From Pseudomethylobacillus aquaticus (GTDB taxonomy: Bacteria; Pseudomonadota; Gammaproteobacteria; Burkholderiales; Methylophilaceae), in the NCBI RefSeq assembly GCF_003730115.1, contig NZ_RJVP01000001.1, positions 62,001 to 126,000 on the forward strand: 64,000 bases of DNA, written 5' to 3'. The stretch's first letter is position 1; each line of letters starts with the position of its first letter. Positions 22,493 through 31,197 of this stretch are shown piece by piece. The translations under genes and the position numbers were made by a program. The notes beneath the pieces were generated by a model. That model was not told where the DNA came from, ran no database searches, and worked only from the letters and a program-made list of their open reading frames with translations.

Positions 22493-25109
22493 GCATGACG
22501 GTGAGCTGAACCAGCAGCTGCGCAAAGATATACAAGAAGCAAAATTCCAGTCTGTGCTGGACTGGTGGGAGGCCATCGAGGCCGACTATGGGCATGAAGG
22601 CAGAAGGTGGCTCGGTCGCAATGATCGGTTTTATCTTCTGTGCGTCCTGCTTCACCGGCCAGATGCTTATCACCCATGGTTGTATGCGCGAACGCGTGAG
22701 GTTGAGAGCAACCCCGACGGTTATTTGGACCTGTGGGCTCGCGAGCACTACAAAGGCGAGCCGCTAGATCAGCCTATTGCAACGCCATCAGGCTGGACGA
22801 CATTCGGTGAATTGAATATCGGGAGCTGGGTGTTTGGTGCTGATGGGCAACCTTGTCAGGTCATTGCTATGACAGAGGTTTTTCAAGATCCGAACTGCTA
22901 TGAAGTTGAGTTTGATGACGGTGCCAAATGTCGTGTATCAAGCAATCACTTATGGACCGTTGAGCGTAAGACTAGAAAGAGGCTTGGAAGAGGTCGAATG
23001 TACCGCGAGTCTGTCACGGTTCATACTAAAGACATGGCAGAACTAAGGCATCTGCAAGATAATCGGCTTGCGGTACGGATAAACGACCCAATTCAAATGC
23101 CAGACGCGCTTCTTCCGATTGAGCCGTATACGTTAGGGGCGTGGCTTGGTGATGGCGCGTGTGCAGCTGGGAGTATTACAGGTGCTGATGATGAGGTGTT
23201 TGAGCGAATCTCTGCAGAAGGTTACAAATTAAGTCACAACATAACGCCAGATGAAAATGCCAGAAGGCACACGGTCTATGGCTTGAGTGTATTGCTGCGC
23301 GGGGTGGACATTCTTGGCAACAAACATATCCCTATTTGGTATCAGAGAGGATCAGTAAGCCAGCGGTTGGAATTGTTGCGCGGCCTTATGGATACTGATG
23401 GACATTGCAACACGCGCGGAACGGCAACATTCGTCAACAAGAATGAGCGTCTTGCCAACGATGTATATGAGCTTTGCACCGGATTGGGATTGAAGCCAAC
23501 AATCAGACGGTATGACGTGGATCACGGAGCATTTTGGCAAATCTCATTTCAAGCTTACCAAGAATTCAACCCGTTCCATATTAAGAGAAAAGCAGATAGA
23601 GCAAAGACTGGTGAGAGAAGGGCTCGTCGGTTCATTGTAGCAGTGCGGAAAATAGACACCATCCCGATGCGTTGCATTCAAGTTGACCGCAAGGACGGGC
23701 TGTATCTTACGGGCAAAGAAATGGTGACCACGCATAACAGCACAGTCATCACGTTCGCGGGATCTATCCAGGAAATCCTGATTGATCCTGAAATCACCAT
23801 CGGTGTTTTCAGCCACACGAAGGCCATCGCGCGCAAGTTCGTCCAGCAGGTCAAGTACGAGCTGGAGAGCAATGAAGAGCTGCAGCAGTTGTACCCGGAC
23901 GTGCTGTATCCAAACCCGCACAAGCAAGCGCCAAAGTGGAGCCTGGACGCAGGCCTGATTGTCCGCCGTAAAACAAACCCTAAAGAAGCAACGCTAGAGG
24001 GGCACGGCTTGGTCGATGGCATGCCAACTGGCGCGCACTTCCGCCTTCGGATCTACGATGATGTGGTGACCCCGGCATCGGTCACCACGCCGGAGCAGAT
24101 CAGCAAAACAACTGAGGCATGGTCGCTCTCAGATAACTTAGGGGCGGTCACCACATTGCCCGACGGGAATGAGGTCATGCGGCGGTGGCATGTGGGCACC
24201 CGCTACAGTTTTGCAGACACCTATCAGCACATCATTGACAAGGAAATCTTAAAGCAGCGCATCTATGCCGCAACGGATGACGGCACCATCCATGGCACAC
24301 CGGTGTTCCTATCGCAAGCGATATGGGACCACAAACTCAAAACACAGACAGAATCGACCATCGCCTGCCAGCAGCTGCAGAACCCTATCGCAGGCAGCCA
24401 GGCGATGTTCAAGAAAGAGCATCTGCGCTTCATGGAGGTTCGGCCAAAGTTCCTAAACGTGTACATCATGGTTGATCCTGCGAGCAGCAAGAAAAAGGGT
24501 AGCGATCGCACTGCGATGGCCGTGGTCGGCGTAGATCCTCAGATGAACAAATGGCTGCTTGACGGGTACTGCCACAAGATGAACCTGGCAGAGCGCTGGG
24601 AAGCGCTTCGCGGCCTGCGCAAGCGCTGGATGAATGTCCCCGGCGTGCAGCGTGTAGAGGTCGGCTATGAGAAGTACGGCATGCAATCTGACATCGAGCA
24701 TTTCAACGAAAAGATGCAGATCGAACGTGACGTGTTCGACATCAAGGAATTGAACTGGACCAAAGAAGGCAACCAGAGCAAGACGGACCGGGTACAAAGA
24801 CTCTACCCGGACTTCAGAAACGGCAAGTTCTTCCTTCCACGCATCCTCAAGGAAGAGAGTCCGTCGCAGATCAAATGCCGCGCTGCTGGTGAAATCTATC
24901 GTATCTATCTTCCAACGCGCCGACGCGATGAAGCCGCTAACGTCTACACGCTGAACAAGCGCTTCCTTGATGAGTACCTGACGTTCCCATTCAGCAAGAA
25001 GGACGACATGATCGACTGTGTCAGTCGGATCTACGATATGGAAATCGTACCTCCTGTCGTCATCGATATGAGGCAGCTTGACCCCGTGGAGTACGTTGAC
25101 GGGGTGTAG
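22482..25109 (+). CDS. Terminase large subunit interrupted by an intein
   Basis: 875 aa before splicing; exteins 1-91 and 420-875 join to a normal 547-aa TerL. The splice joins REHYK to STVITF, restoring the P-loop-like adenine/ATP site of this TerL group. Walker B is RLRIYDDVV (about 520), the nuclease domain starts with IMVDPASSKKKGSDRTAMAVVG (about 660) and has a late acidic motif KKDDMIDCVSR (about 840). ATPase and nuclease together drive DNA cutting and packaging into the prohead. Without splicing the ATP site would be split, so packaging depends on splicing. Starts 11 bp inside the small-subunit gene. Confidence 0.93.
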   Translation: MVNEHDGELNQQLRKDIQEAKFQSVLDWWEAIEADYGHEGRRWLGRNDRFYLLCVLLHRPDAYHPWLYARTREVESNPDGYLDLWAREHYKGEPLDQPIATPSGWTTFGELNIGSWVFGADGQPCQVIAMTEVFQDPNCYEVEFDDGAKCRVSSNHLWTVERKTRKRLGRGRMYRESVTVHTKDMAELRHLQDNRLAVRINDPIQMPDALLPIEPYTLGAWLGDGACAAGSITGADDEVFERISAEGYKLSHNITPDENARRHTVYGLSVLLRGVDILGNKHIPIWYQRGSVSQRLELLRGLMDTDGHCNTRGTATFVNKNERLANDVYELCTGLGLKPTIRRYDVDHGAFWQISFQAYQEFNPFHIKRKADRAKTGERRARRFIVAVRKIDTIPMRCIQVDRKDGLYLTGKEMVTTHNSTVITFAGSIQEILIDPEITIGVFSHTKAIARKFVQQVKYELESNEELQQLYPDVLYPNPHKQAPKWSLDAGLIVRRKTNPKEATLEGHGLVDGMPTGAHFRLRIYDDVVTPASVTTPEQISKTTEAWSLSDNLGAVTTLPDGNEVMRRWHVGTRYSFADTYQHIIDKEILKQRIYAATDDGTIHGTPVFLSQAIWDHKLKTQTESTIACQQLQNPIAGSQAMFKKEHLRFMEVRPKFLNVYIMVDPASSKKKGSDRTAMAVVGVDPQMNKWLLDGYCHKMNLAERWEALRGLRKRWMNVPGVQRVEVGYEKYGMQSDIEHFNEKMQIERDVFDIKELNWTKEGNQSKTDRVQRLYPDFRNGKFFLPRILKEESPSQIKCRAAGEIYRIYLPTRRRDEAANVYTLNKRFLDEYLTFPFSKKDDMIDCVSRIYDMEIVPPVVIDMRQLDPVEYVDGV
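22755..23738 (+). mobile_element. Class 3 intein with LAGLIDADG homing endonuclease
   Basis: Residues 92-419 of the TerL precursor (328 aa). It starts with Gly, not Cys/Ser, followed by LDQPIATPSGWTTFGEL (block A). Block B SSNHLW has His156 and Trp158 (B:12). Block F MRCIQV has Cys398 (F:4). Block G is TTHN with Thr417 (G:5), His418 and Asn419, followed by Ser420. Trp-Cys-Thr at these places with a non-nucleophilic residue 1 is the class 3 signature. Two dodecapeptides, TLGAWLGDG (217-225) and LLRGLMDTDGH (298-308), mark the endonuclease. Base composition is visibly more AT-rich than the exteins, which suggests separate acquisition. Confidence 0.9.
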
Positions 25110-25140
25110 AGGACACCTACAACGCAGCATTGCGGGGGCA

Positions 25141-25175
25141 CCATGACTGCACTTCAACAGGAGGTGCAGTCATGG
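25141..25175 (+). promoter_or_regulatory. Perfect 12-bp hairpin enclosing a ribosome site and start codon
   Basis: CCATGACTGCAC (25141-25152) and GTGCAGTCATGG (25164-25175) are exact reverse complements around an 11-nt loop. The Shine-Dalgarno AGGAG lies at the loop/stem edge and the ATG at 25172-25174 is in the 3' arm. In RNA this should hide the start of the 51-aa gene. No U-run follows, so it is not a usual terminator. Confidence 0.75.
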
Positions 25176-25327
25176 CGACACCAGACAACCAATACCACGA
25201 AAAGCTGTTCAGCGATGAAGTGCGGGACGTTGATCCGAACTTCGACACGGAGCGCATTCCGGTCTATGAGTTTACAGGCCGCATCTTCCGCGAAGAGCAG
25301 AACAAGCCCTATGAACCCAGCCGATAG
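25172..25327 (+). CDS. Small acidic protein after TerL, unknown
   Basis: 51 aa (starts MATPDNQYHEKLFSDEV). GGAGG precedes the ATG, but both are inside a perfect hairpin, so translation is likely regulated. Contains VRDVDPNFDTERIPVYEFTG. Family not recognised. Confidence 0.65.
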   Translation: MATPDNQYHEKLFSDEVRDVDPNFDTERIPVYEFTGRIFREEQNKPYEPSR

Positions 25328-25481
25328 TCAGCAGCACGACTTACAACGCTCGGGAAATCCCTACGATTCGTTACCAGAGCCCATCAAGGCCATCTACACG
25401 CTGAAGGAATGGCTGTGGCTGAGTGACCGCGAGAAGGCAACACTGATCGAATCGGAGTGCGCACCGGATGTCATTGAGTAA
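25311..25481 (+). CDS. Small protein, unknown
   Basis: 56 aa from ATG 25311, overlapping the previous gene by 17 bp and the next by 14. The core KAIYTLKEWLWLSDREKATLIESE looks like a folded helical protein. Carries one copy of the dispersed ACAACGCTC repeat near its start. Confidence 0.6.
   Translation: MNPADSQQHDLQRSGNPYDSLPEPIKAIYTLKEWLWLSDREKATLIESECAPDVIE
25341..25365 (+). repeat. Dispersed boundary repeat, copy 1 of the long pair
   Basis: 25 bp starting TTACAACGCTCGG match 33043-33067 at 23 positions, in a different reading frame, so similarity is at DNA level. Lies 127 bp before the next start at 25468. Confidence 0.55.
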
Positions 25482-25845
25482 CCAGGTTATCGCTATTGGC
25501 AAAGCGTCAGACCTCGCAGATTTTTCGTTGGCAAAGCGTCTCAGCGAGCGCTTAACTGCTATCTACCCCGGTTACGCCTGGGGAGTTCATGTATCAACAG
25601 AGCATGGGATGGTCTCCGTTCGCAACTGGTCCCTGTCGGGAGAGTGGGGCTACATGATTCACTTGTCCCAGGTGCAGGAGGACGTAGGGGACAGGCTGGT
25701 GATACGAGCCGCTGGCGAAGTGCTGGAGCGCTTTAACGTCAGCCGCCGCCGTCTCGATGATACACAGTTAGACAGCCTCCCAACGGACTTTGCCGGCCGT
25801 CATGTCCCAGATACCGCAGGTGCTATCTATGCAAGACCAAAGTAA
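25468..25845 (+). CDS. Conserved phage protein before the portal, unknown
   Basis: 125 aa. Mixed alpha/beta pattern with FSLAKRLSERLTAIYPGYAWGVHV and GEWGYMIHLSQ. Overlaps neighbours at both ends. It may be a packaging or head accessory protein from its place, without recognised motif. Confidence 0.7.
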   Translation: MSLSNQVIAIGKASDLADFSLAKRLSERLTAIYPGYAWGVHVSTEHGMVSVRNWSLSGEWGYMIHLSQVQEDVGDRLVIRAAGEVLERFNVSRRRLDDTQLDSLPTDFAGRHVPDTAGAIYARPK

Positions 25846-27949
25846 CGCAACGCTCGACGAAGAAGAGGCAATCCGCCTCGCCAAAGCCGCGTTCTCGACC
25901 AGCGACAGCTGGTTCAATGTGTCGGTGCGCAACACCATGGAGCGCGACATCCGGCAAGTCCAAAGTCAGCACCCGTCAGGCTCGAAGTACGACAGCGATC
26001 ACTACAAGGGCCGGTCCAAGCTGTTCCGCCCGAAGACACGTGCGACATTGCGGCAGGCAGAAGCCGTATGCGCGCAGGCATTCTTCTCAACAGCTGATGT
26101 TGTGCATGTCGTCGCCGAAGACGATACCTCAAAAATCGATCAAGCCAGTGCAGAGGTCATGAAGCAGTTGATGAACTATCGGCTGCAAAAATCCATACCG
26201 TGGTTCCGCATTCTGGTCGGGGCATTCCAGGAGGCGTACACAGTTGGCGTGGTGGCCAGCCTGCAGACCTGGGAGTACGACGAGACCAACAGCATCGACC
26301 GGCCAAAGGTACAACTGCTCCCCCCGGAAAACGTGCGCATCGACCCAGCGGCGGACTGGACTGACCCGGTGAACAGCAGTCCGTACGTCATCCTGCTGCT
26401 GCCAATGTACGCCTACCAGATCAAAGAAATGGCGGATAAGCCCAAAAATCCATGGAAGAAAATCGACGACAGCAAAATGCTGTCTGGTTCAACCCGCGTC
26501 AGCGACTCAATTCGTCTGCAGCGTGAGCATGGACGCACTGACAGCAAGGAGCAAACAAATGAAATCGGCGCCTACACGATTGTGTGGGTGCACATGAATT
26601 TTGTGAGGCACAAGGGGCGGGATTATGTGTTCTACACCCTGGGCGACCAGGAACTACTTAACACACCCAGCTTGGTAGAGCATGAGTTCCCACACCTGGC
26701 TGGCACAGGTCAGCGGCCCATCGTATTCGGCGTAGGCACGATTGAAGCACACAAGGTCTATCCAACGTCACACCCAAGCATGAGCCGTCAAGTGCAAGCC
26801 GAGATAAATGAGGTGGCCAACCTGCGCATTGATAACGTGCGATTCGCACTCAATAAGCGGTATTGGGTTAAGCGTAACCGTAACGTCGATATACGCAGCC
26901 TGGTGCGTAACGCGCCGAGCAGCGTGACACTCATGGACGACATCACAACAGATGCGAGAGTGGTAGAAACCAATGACGTGACAGGATCTGCTTACCAAGA
27001 GCAAGACCGTTTGAACATGGATTTTGATGACATCGCGGGCGGATTCTCCGGTTCAAGCGTGGCCACAAATCGTAAGCTGAATGAGACGGTAGGCGGTATG
27101 CAGATGTTATCCAGCAGCGCCAGCCAGATAGGGGAATACGACCTCAAGGTGTTCACGGAAACCTGGGTAGAGCCCGTACTCCGCCAGGTCATGCTTATGG
27201 AGCAGGCGTACGAGACTGATGAGACGGTCCTAATGCTGGCTGGAGAGCGGGGAAAGCTCTTTCGCCGGTTTGGTCTTAACGAGATCACGGACGAGATGCT
27301 GCGTAAAGAGTGCACGCTGAACGTCAACGTCGGCACCGGAAGCACCAATACATTCAACCAGCTAGAAAAGCTTGTGTACGCATTCAGTCAGGTCAACCAG
27401 CTTCTGGGTGAGCAGGGCATGTCGCGCCTGCGTTCCGACGAGATCGTGAAAGAGATTCTGGGTAAAGTCGGCTACAAGGATGGCGGCCGCTTCTATGTTG
27501 AAGAAGGCGAAGACCCAAAGTATGACGAGCTGATCGCAACCATCCAAACCCTGCAGCAGCAACTCAACGAGAAGAAGCCGCCCGAGCTGTTAGCGGCCGA
27601 GATCGAGGCACTGAAGGCCAAGACCATGCTCACCAAGGCGGATGCGGTAAATACCGGTGTGCAGTCCGTGTTCAGTGCAGTGCAAGCCGGTGCCGCAATC
27701 ACACAAAACCCACTCATTGCGCCAGTCAGCGACCAGGTCATGGTTGCAGCAGGGTATCAAACGCCAAACCCAGCCGGTGTAGACCCAAACATTCAGGCGC
27801 CTACAACGCTCGCAGATGGCGTTATAAATGGCGAAACGCTGCCAGAGGTTCGGCAAAACACGTCGCCGACTTTCCCGCCGGTGCCCTCTGATCCAGTCAG
27901 CCCGCTACAGGGCATTGAAACAGGGGATGTGAATGACGCGCCAGGCTGA
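25829..27949 (+). CDS. Portal protein
   Basis: 706 aa from ATG 25829, which has AGGTG 7 nt upstream; in-frame starts at 25790 and 25802 are possible. The protein has the layout of large podovirus portals: an N-terminal clip/wing region with HYKGRSKLFRPKTRATLRQAEA, the LLPPENVRIDPAADW and PSMSRQVQAEINEVANLRIDN segments, then a long helical part and a C-terminal Gln-rich coiled coil (IATIQTLQQQLNEKKP). Twelve copies should form the DNA entry ring. Lies in packaging order after TerL. Confidence 0.88.
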   Translation: MQDQSNATLDEEEAIRLAKAAFSTSDSWFNVSVRNTMERDIRQVQSQHPSGSKYDSDHYKGRSKLFRPKTRATLRQAEAVCAQAFFSTADVVHVVAEDDTSKIDQASAEVMKQLMNYRLQKSIPWFRILVGAFQEAYTVGVVASLQTWEYDETNSIDRPKVQLLPPENVRIDPAADWTDPVNSSPYVILLLPMYAYQIKEMADKPKNPWKKIDDSKMLSGSTRVSDSIRLQREHGRTDSKEQTNEIGAYTIVWVHMNFVRHKGRDYVFYTLGDQELLNTPSLVEHEFPHLAGTGQRPIVFGVGTIEAHKVYPTSHPSMSRQVQAEINEVANLRIDNVRFALNKRYWVKRNRNVDIRSLVRNAPSSVTLMDDITTDARVVETNDVTGSAYQEQDRLNMDFDDIAGGFSGSSVATNRKLNETVGGMQMLSSSASQIGEYDLKVFTETWVEPVLRQVMLMEQAYETDETVLMLAGERGKLFRRFGLNEITDEMLRKECTLNVNVGTGSTNTFNQLEKLVYAFSQVNQLLGEQGMSRLRSDEIVKEILGKVGYKDGGRFYVEEGEDPKYDELIATIQTLQQQLNEKKPPELLAAEIEALKAKTMLTKADAVNTGVQSVFSAVQAGAAITQNPLIAPVSDQVMVAAGYQTPNPAGVDPNIQAPTTLADGVINGETLPEVRQNTSPTFPPVPSDPVSPLQGIETGDVNDAPG

Positions 27950-28217
27950 AGAGATTGAATTGCTGTCAAGGATTGAGCTTGGACTGGACGCCGAGCGGTT
28001 CATGATGAGCAATCTGGGCAAGAGCATCGTCAAGCGGGCTTCAATTGAGGTCAACGAAGCGCTGATGGCCCTTAAAGCCGTGGATTGCAATGACAGTCGG
28101 GCAATCAGGGAGCTGCAGACCAAGATTGAGGTGGCAGAGCTTGGAATCGTGTACTTGCTGGAAAGCATCAACGCGGGATCAGTGGCTGAAGAACAGATTA
28201 ACAACAACCAGGAGTAA
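27933..28217 (+). CDS. Small helical protein between portal and scaffold
   Basis: 94 aa, almost all helical (LLSRIELGLDAERFMM; KRASIEVNEALMALKAV). Overlaps the portal stop by 17 bp and ends 2 bp before the scaffold gene. Possibly a head assembly factor; family not recognised. Confidence 0.65.
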   Translation: MTRQAEEIELLSRIELGLDAERFMMSNLGKSIVKRASIEVNEALMALKAVDCNDSRAIRELQTKIEVAELGIVYLLESINAGSVAEEQINNNQE

Positions 28218-28219
28218 CC

Positions 28220-29155
28220 ATGGCCATCCAAGAGGACGCTGTGAACAACGAGACATCCAACGCCAATGAAGAGATCGACCCGATTGAGTTGATTGCGCAG
28301 AAGGCAGAAGCCAAGCGCGACGCAGAAATGCGCGAAGCGATGGCAGAAATGAACCAACCCGAGGACACGGGCGCTGGTGATGAAGCCCAGCAGCAGATTG
28401 AAGCCGCCAACATCATTGAAAACGTAGATAACGTAAAGGTGAAGGTGAAGCTGGAGGGCCAAGAGGTGGAAATGCCATTGGCAGACGTGATTCGCAGCTA
28501 CCAAAAAGAAAGCGTTGCAACACGTCGTCTGCAAGAGGCCACGAATTTGAAGAAGGAGGCGGAGGCATTGCTTGAAAAAGCGCGGGCAGGTGGTGAACCA
28601 GCCGCAGCGAATCAGGCAACCCAAACGCCAAATCAAGATGACGCAACTGGCAAAGCCAAAAGCGTCGTCAACTCATTGCTGGAAGGCGATGAAGACGCAG
28701 CAGTGAAAGCACTGATGGAACTGACGGCAGGGCGCGAGAACGCTACCCAGTCGACAGTGGACACTGGTGATGTTGCTGCTGCTGTAAAGCAACAACTCGA
28801 TGTAGACAGTGCATTGAGCGCATTCGAGAAGGATTACAGCGACGTTCTCGCAGATCCATATCTTGCCAATATGACCAACACGTTCTTGCGTGATGAGATG
28901 GACTCCGGCATCCATGCCAGCCCGCTCGATGCAATGAAGGTGGCCGGAAATAAAACGCGAGACTGGCTTGCAAGCATGGGCGTTGTTAGCCAGGAGAAAA
29001 GCTCAACCATTCGAGATAACCGAGTTGCGGCAAAAGCGGGGATGCAGCAAATCCCCGCATTGAGCGCAAGCGCAGGCAACGGTGGTGAAAAGCCAGAAAC
29101 CGCATCAAGCGTCATTCAGCAGATGAAGCGCGATCGCGGGTTGCTTGTGGATTAA
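28220..29155 (+). CDS. Head scaffolding protein
   Basis: 311 aa, strongly acidic N-terminus, long helical middle with Gln/Ala/Glu and a basic C-terminal end. LEGQEVEMPLADVIRSYQKE is typical of scaffold-type proteins that precede the capsid gene. It should template prohead assembly and leave before packaging. Location between portal and major capsid is the strongest support. Confidence 0.8.
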   Translation: MAIQEDAVNNETSNANEEIDPIELIAQKAEAKRDAEMREAMAEMNQPEDTGAGDEAQQQIEAANIIENVDNVKVKVKLEGQEVEMPLADVIRSYQKESVATRRLQEATNLKKEAEALLEKARAGGEPAAANQATQTPNQDDATGKAKSVVNSLLEGDEDAAVKALMELTAGRENATQSTVDTGDVAAAVKQQLDVDSALSAFEKDYSDVLADPYLANMTNTFLRDEMDSGIHASPLDAMKVAGNKTRDWLASMGVVSQEKSSTIRDNRVAAKAGMQQIPALSASAGNGGEKPETASSVIQQMKRDRGLLVD

Positions 29156-29180
29156 CCAAACTCGTTTAGGAGCAATCATC

Positions 29181-30119
29181 ATGGCAGGTCAACTTTGGAG
29201 TGTGAATGCGCTCGGCGGCTTTATGTCGGCCGCAAAACTCAGCAAGACCTTGCGCATGGCCGTGAAGCCAATGTGCAAGTTTCGTCAACTCACCCAGCCT
29301 GAAGATGCCGTCAGCAAGAACAAGGGCCAAATCTTCCACTGGAACGTCTATAGCCGCGCTGTAACGGCGGGACGACAGATCGAAGAAACCGAAGTGATGC
29401 CGGAAACCAATTTTCGCATCACGCAGGGCAGCCTGACGATCACTGAGTTCGGCAATTCGGTGCAATTTAGCGAGAAGCTGGACGATCTGTCCGAGCATCC
29501 AGTGAAAAGCATCATCCAGAACGTCATGAAGCAGGATTGCTCCGAAACGCTGGACAAAGCGGCCTATGAACAGTTTGATGCCACCCCTTTGGTTGTTGCC
29601 CCCACCGGCGGCACAGCAACCGATTCCGTGGTGCTGGATACGGACGGCACGACTGCGATCACCAACAACATCGGCCTGGGTAAAGACCACGTGAAAGCCA
29701 TCGTCGACATCATGAAGGAACGGAACATCCCGACCTACATGGGCAACGACTACGTGGCGATTGGGCGCCCAACCGCATTCCGCGAGCTGAAGAACGATCT
29801 GGAAGAGCTGCACAAATACGTGCATGACGGTTTCACCATGATCCTGGCGGGTGAAATCGGCCGCTACGAGGGAGTTCGCTTCGTTGAGCAGACCAATGTT
29901 GCCAAAGAGGCCTGGGCAAACAACAAATCCAGCCAGGTGCACTTCATGGGCGCTGATCGCGTAGTTGAAGGTATCGCCATCCCTGAAGAGGTGCGTGGCA
30001 AGATCCCGACCGACTACGGCCGCTCCAAGGGCATCGCATGGTACTACCTGGGTGGCTTTGGTTTGGTGCACGCCGACCCAGTGGAAGCACGCATCATCAA
30101 GTGGGCATCCGCAGGCTAA
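29181..30119 (+). CDS. Major capsid protein
   Basis: 312 aa from ATG 29181, preceded by TAGGAG. Sequence features include FRQLTQPEDAVSKNKGQIFHWNVY, TEFGNSVQFSEKLDDLSEHP and a C-terminal WYYLGGFGLVHADPVEARIIKWAS. These fit the HK97-fold capsid proteins of Bcep22-like podoviruses (N4gp56-type group). No N-terminal processing region is obvious. Followed by a strong hairpin at 30134-30159. Confidence 0.88.
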   Translation: MAGQLWSVNALGGFMSAAKLSKTLRMAVKPMCKFRQLTQPEDAVSKNKGQIFHWNVYSRAVTAGRQIEETEVMPETNFRITQGSLTITEFGNSVQFSEKLDDLSEHPVKSIIQNVMKQDCSETLDKAAYEQFDATPLVVAPTGGTATDSVVLDTDGTTAITNNIGLGKDHVKAIVDIMKERNIPTYMGNDYVAIGRPTAFRELKNDLEELHKYVHDGFTMILAGEIGRYEGVRFVEQTNVAKEAWANNKSSQVHFMGADRVVEGIAIPEEVRGKIPTDYGRSKGIAWYYLGGFGLVHADPVEARIIKWASAG

Positions 30120-30133
30120 TTGCTGCGGCCAGT

Positions 30134-30159
30134 ACGTGTCCGGGGTAACTCGGACACGT
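30134..30159 (+). terminator. Stem-loop after the capsid gene
   Basis: ACGTGTCCG pairs perfectly with CGGACACGT around GGGTAACT. Only two T follow, so this is a partial terminator or an RNA-stabilising hairpin that could keep capsid mRNA abundant. Confidence 0.5.
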
Positions 30160-30187
30160 TCTACCAACCAGATTCAGGAGATTCACC

Positions 30188-30571
30188 ATGTATGACAACC
30201 CTAGTACCGTGACCTTCCAGTTCGGCAACCACGACTTTGGCGCCGGTGCCGCAGCGCTGTCGTTCAAGCTGCCTAAAGGCAAGTCGGGGCGCTTGATTGA
30301 TGTTGGTGTCATGAACATCAGCGAGGCATTTACCGCGACCACAACCCCGGCCTACGTCCGTGTAGGCACTGGTTTGGATCCAGACGCTTATGCACAGTTG
30401 TCCTGCGGCACTACCGCAATCGGCGACACCGTGAATACCGTTGACGATACCGACGCCATCATTGATGCGCAGTTGCCAGCCGACACGCAAATCGAAGTGG
30501 CCTTGGTGGCGCCGACCGGCGGCACTCCGGCAGGCATTGGCACCGCCTTCGTCGTGGTCGAGGTCTACTAA
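30188..30571 (+). CDS. Head decoration protein candidate
   Basis: 127 aa with a beta-rich, Gly/Ala/Thr-rich sequence (STVTFQFGNHDFGAGAAALSF; VALVAPTGGTPAGIGTAFVVV). Size and position right after the capsid gene suggest a surface decoration or stabilising protein. No family motif is certain. Confidence 0.65.
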   Translation: MYDNPSTVTFQFGNHDFGAGAAALSFKLPKGKSGRLIDVGVMNISEAFTATTTPAYVRVGTGLDPDAYAQLSCGTTAIGDTVNTVDDTDAIIDAQLPADTQIEVALVAPTGGTPAGIGTAFVVVEVY

Positions 30572-30631
30572 GCCCAGGTACTGGCCGGTGTCACACTGCC
30601 GGCCAGCCCAGATTCAAGCCAAGGAGTAACG

Positions 30632-30838
30632 ATGATGAAAGACGAAAAGAAGGGCGATGGCGAAGGCTGTGGCCATATCTGCAACAACCACCATACCGAG
30701 CGCGGTGACAAGGTGCCCAGCATCCCGGACCGTGGCGTGAATACGGGAGTAACGGACACCTACGGCGGCAGCCTCAGCGAAGGTGTGCAGAACCGCACCA
30801 AGCTCAATACCAATCCCGGCGGCCTGGACTGGGCATAG
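30632..30838 (+). CDS. Small hydrophilic virion-region protein
   Basis: 68 aa, charged start (MMKDEKKGDGEGCGH), Gly/Asn/Thr-rich remainder ending NPGGLDWA. AAGGAG precedes the ATG. Unknown role, perhaps a minor head component. Confidence 0.65.
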   Translation: MMKDEKKGDGEGCGHICNNHHTERGDKVPSIPDRGVNTGVTDTYGGSLSEGVQNRTKLNTNPGGLDWA

Positions 30839-30849
30839 GAAGACACCAC

Positions 30850-31197
30850 ATGAAAATCGATTTCAGTAAAAAGTATGGCAATGTGTTTGGCAAATATGGC
30901 CAAGCGCAGTATTTCCAAGACGGGAAATACTTCGACAGCCAAGGTAACCTGCTGGCCGATGATGGCAACCCGTTGAAGATTCAGGTCGCGAAAGTGGCCA
31001 ATCCGAAGGTGTCGGATGCTGGTGATGACGAAAAGAAACTGCTCGTAACTCGCGCAAAAGAACTGGGCATCAAATCGCCGCACTTGATGGGCATTGATAA
31101 GCTCAAGTCGTCCATCGCTGATCGAGAAGCTGAAATCGACGCCGACCTGAAGGCAAGCACCGAAAGCGAAGAAGACCTGGGCCTGGGCGGCGAGTAA
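30850..31197 (+). CDS. Small head-region protein with LEM/HeH-like end
   Basis: 115 aa. N-terminal KYGQAQYFQDGKYFDSQGN repeats Tyr/Gln; residues about 65-100 (TRAKELGIKSPHLMGIDKLKSSI) resemble an HeH/LEM helical motif. Stop and next start share TAATG. Possibly a neck or capsid accessory protein. Confidence 0.65.
   Translation: MKIDFSKKYGNVFGKYGQAQYFQDGKYFDSQGNLLADDGNPLKIQVAKVANPKVSDAGDDEKKLLVTRAKELGIKSPHLMGIDKLKSSIADREAEIDADLKASTESEEDLGLGGE

Noticed and set aside
29166-30167. 333-codon minus-strand frame over the capsid gene
   Set aside because: Antisense shadow of a strong coding frame, His/Gln-rich.
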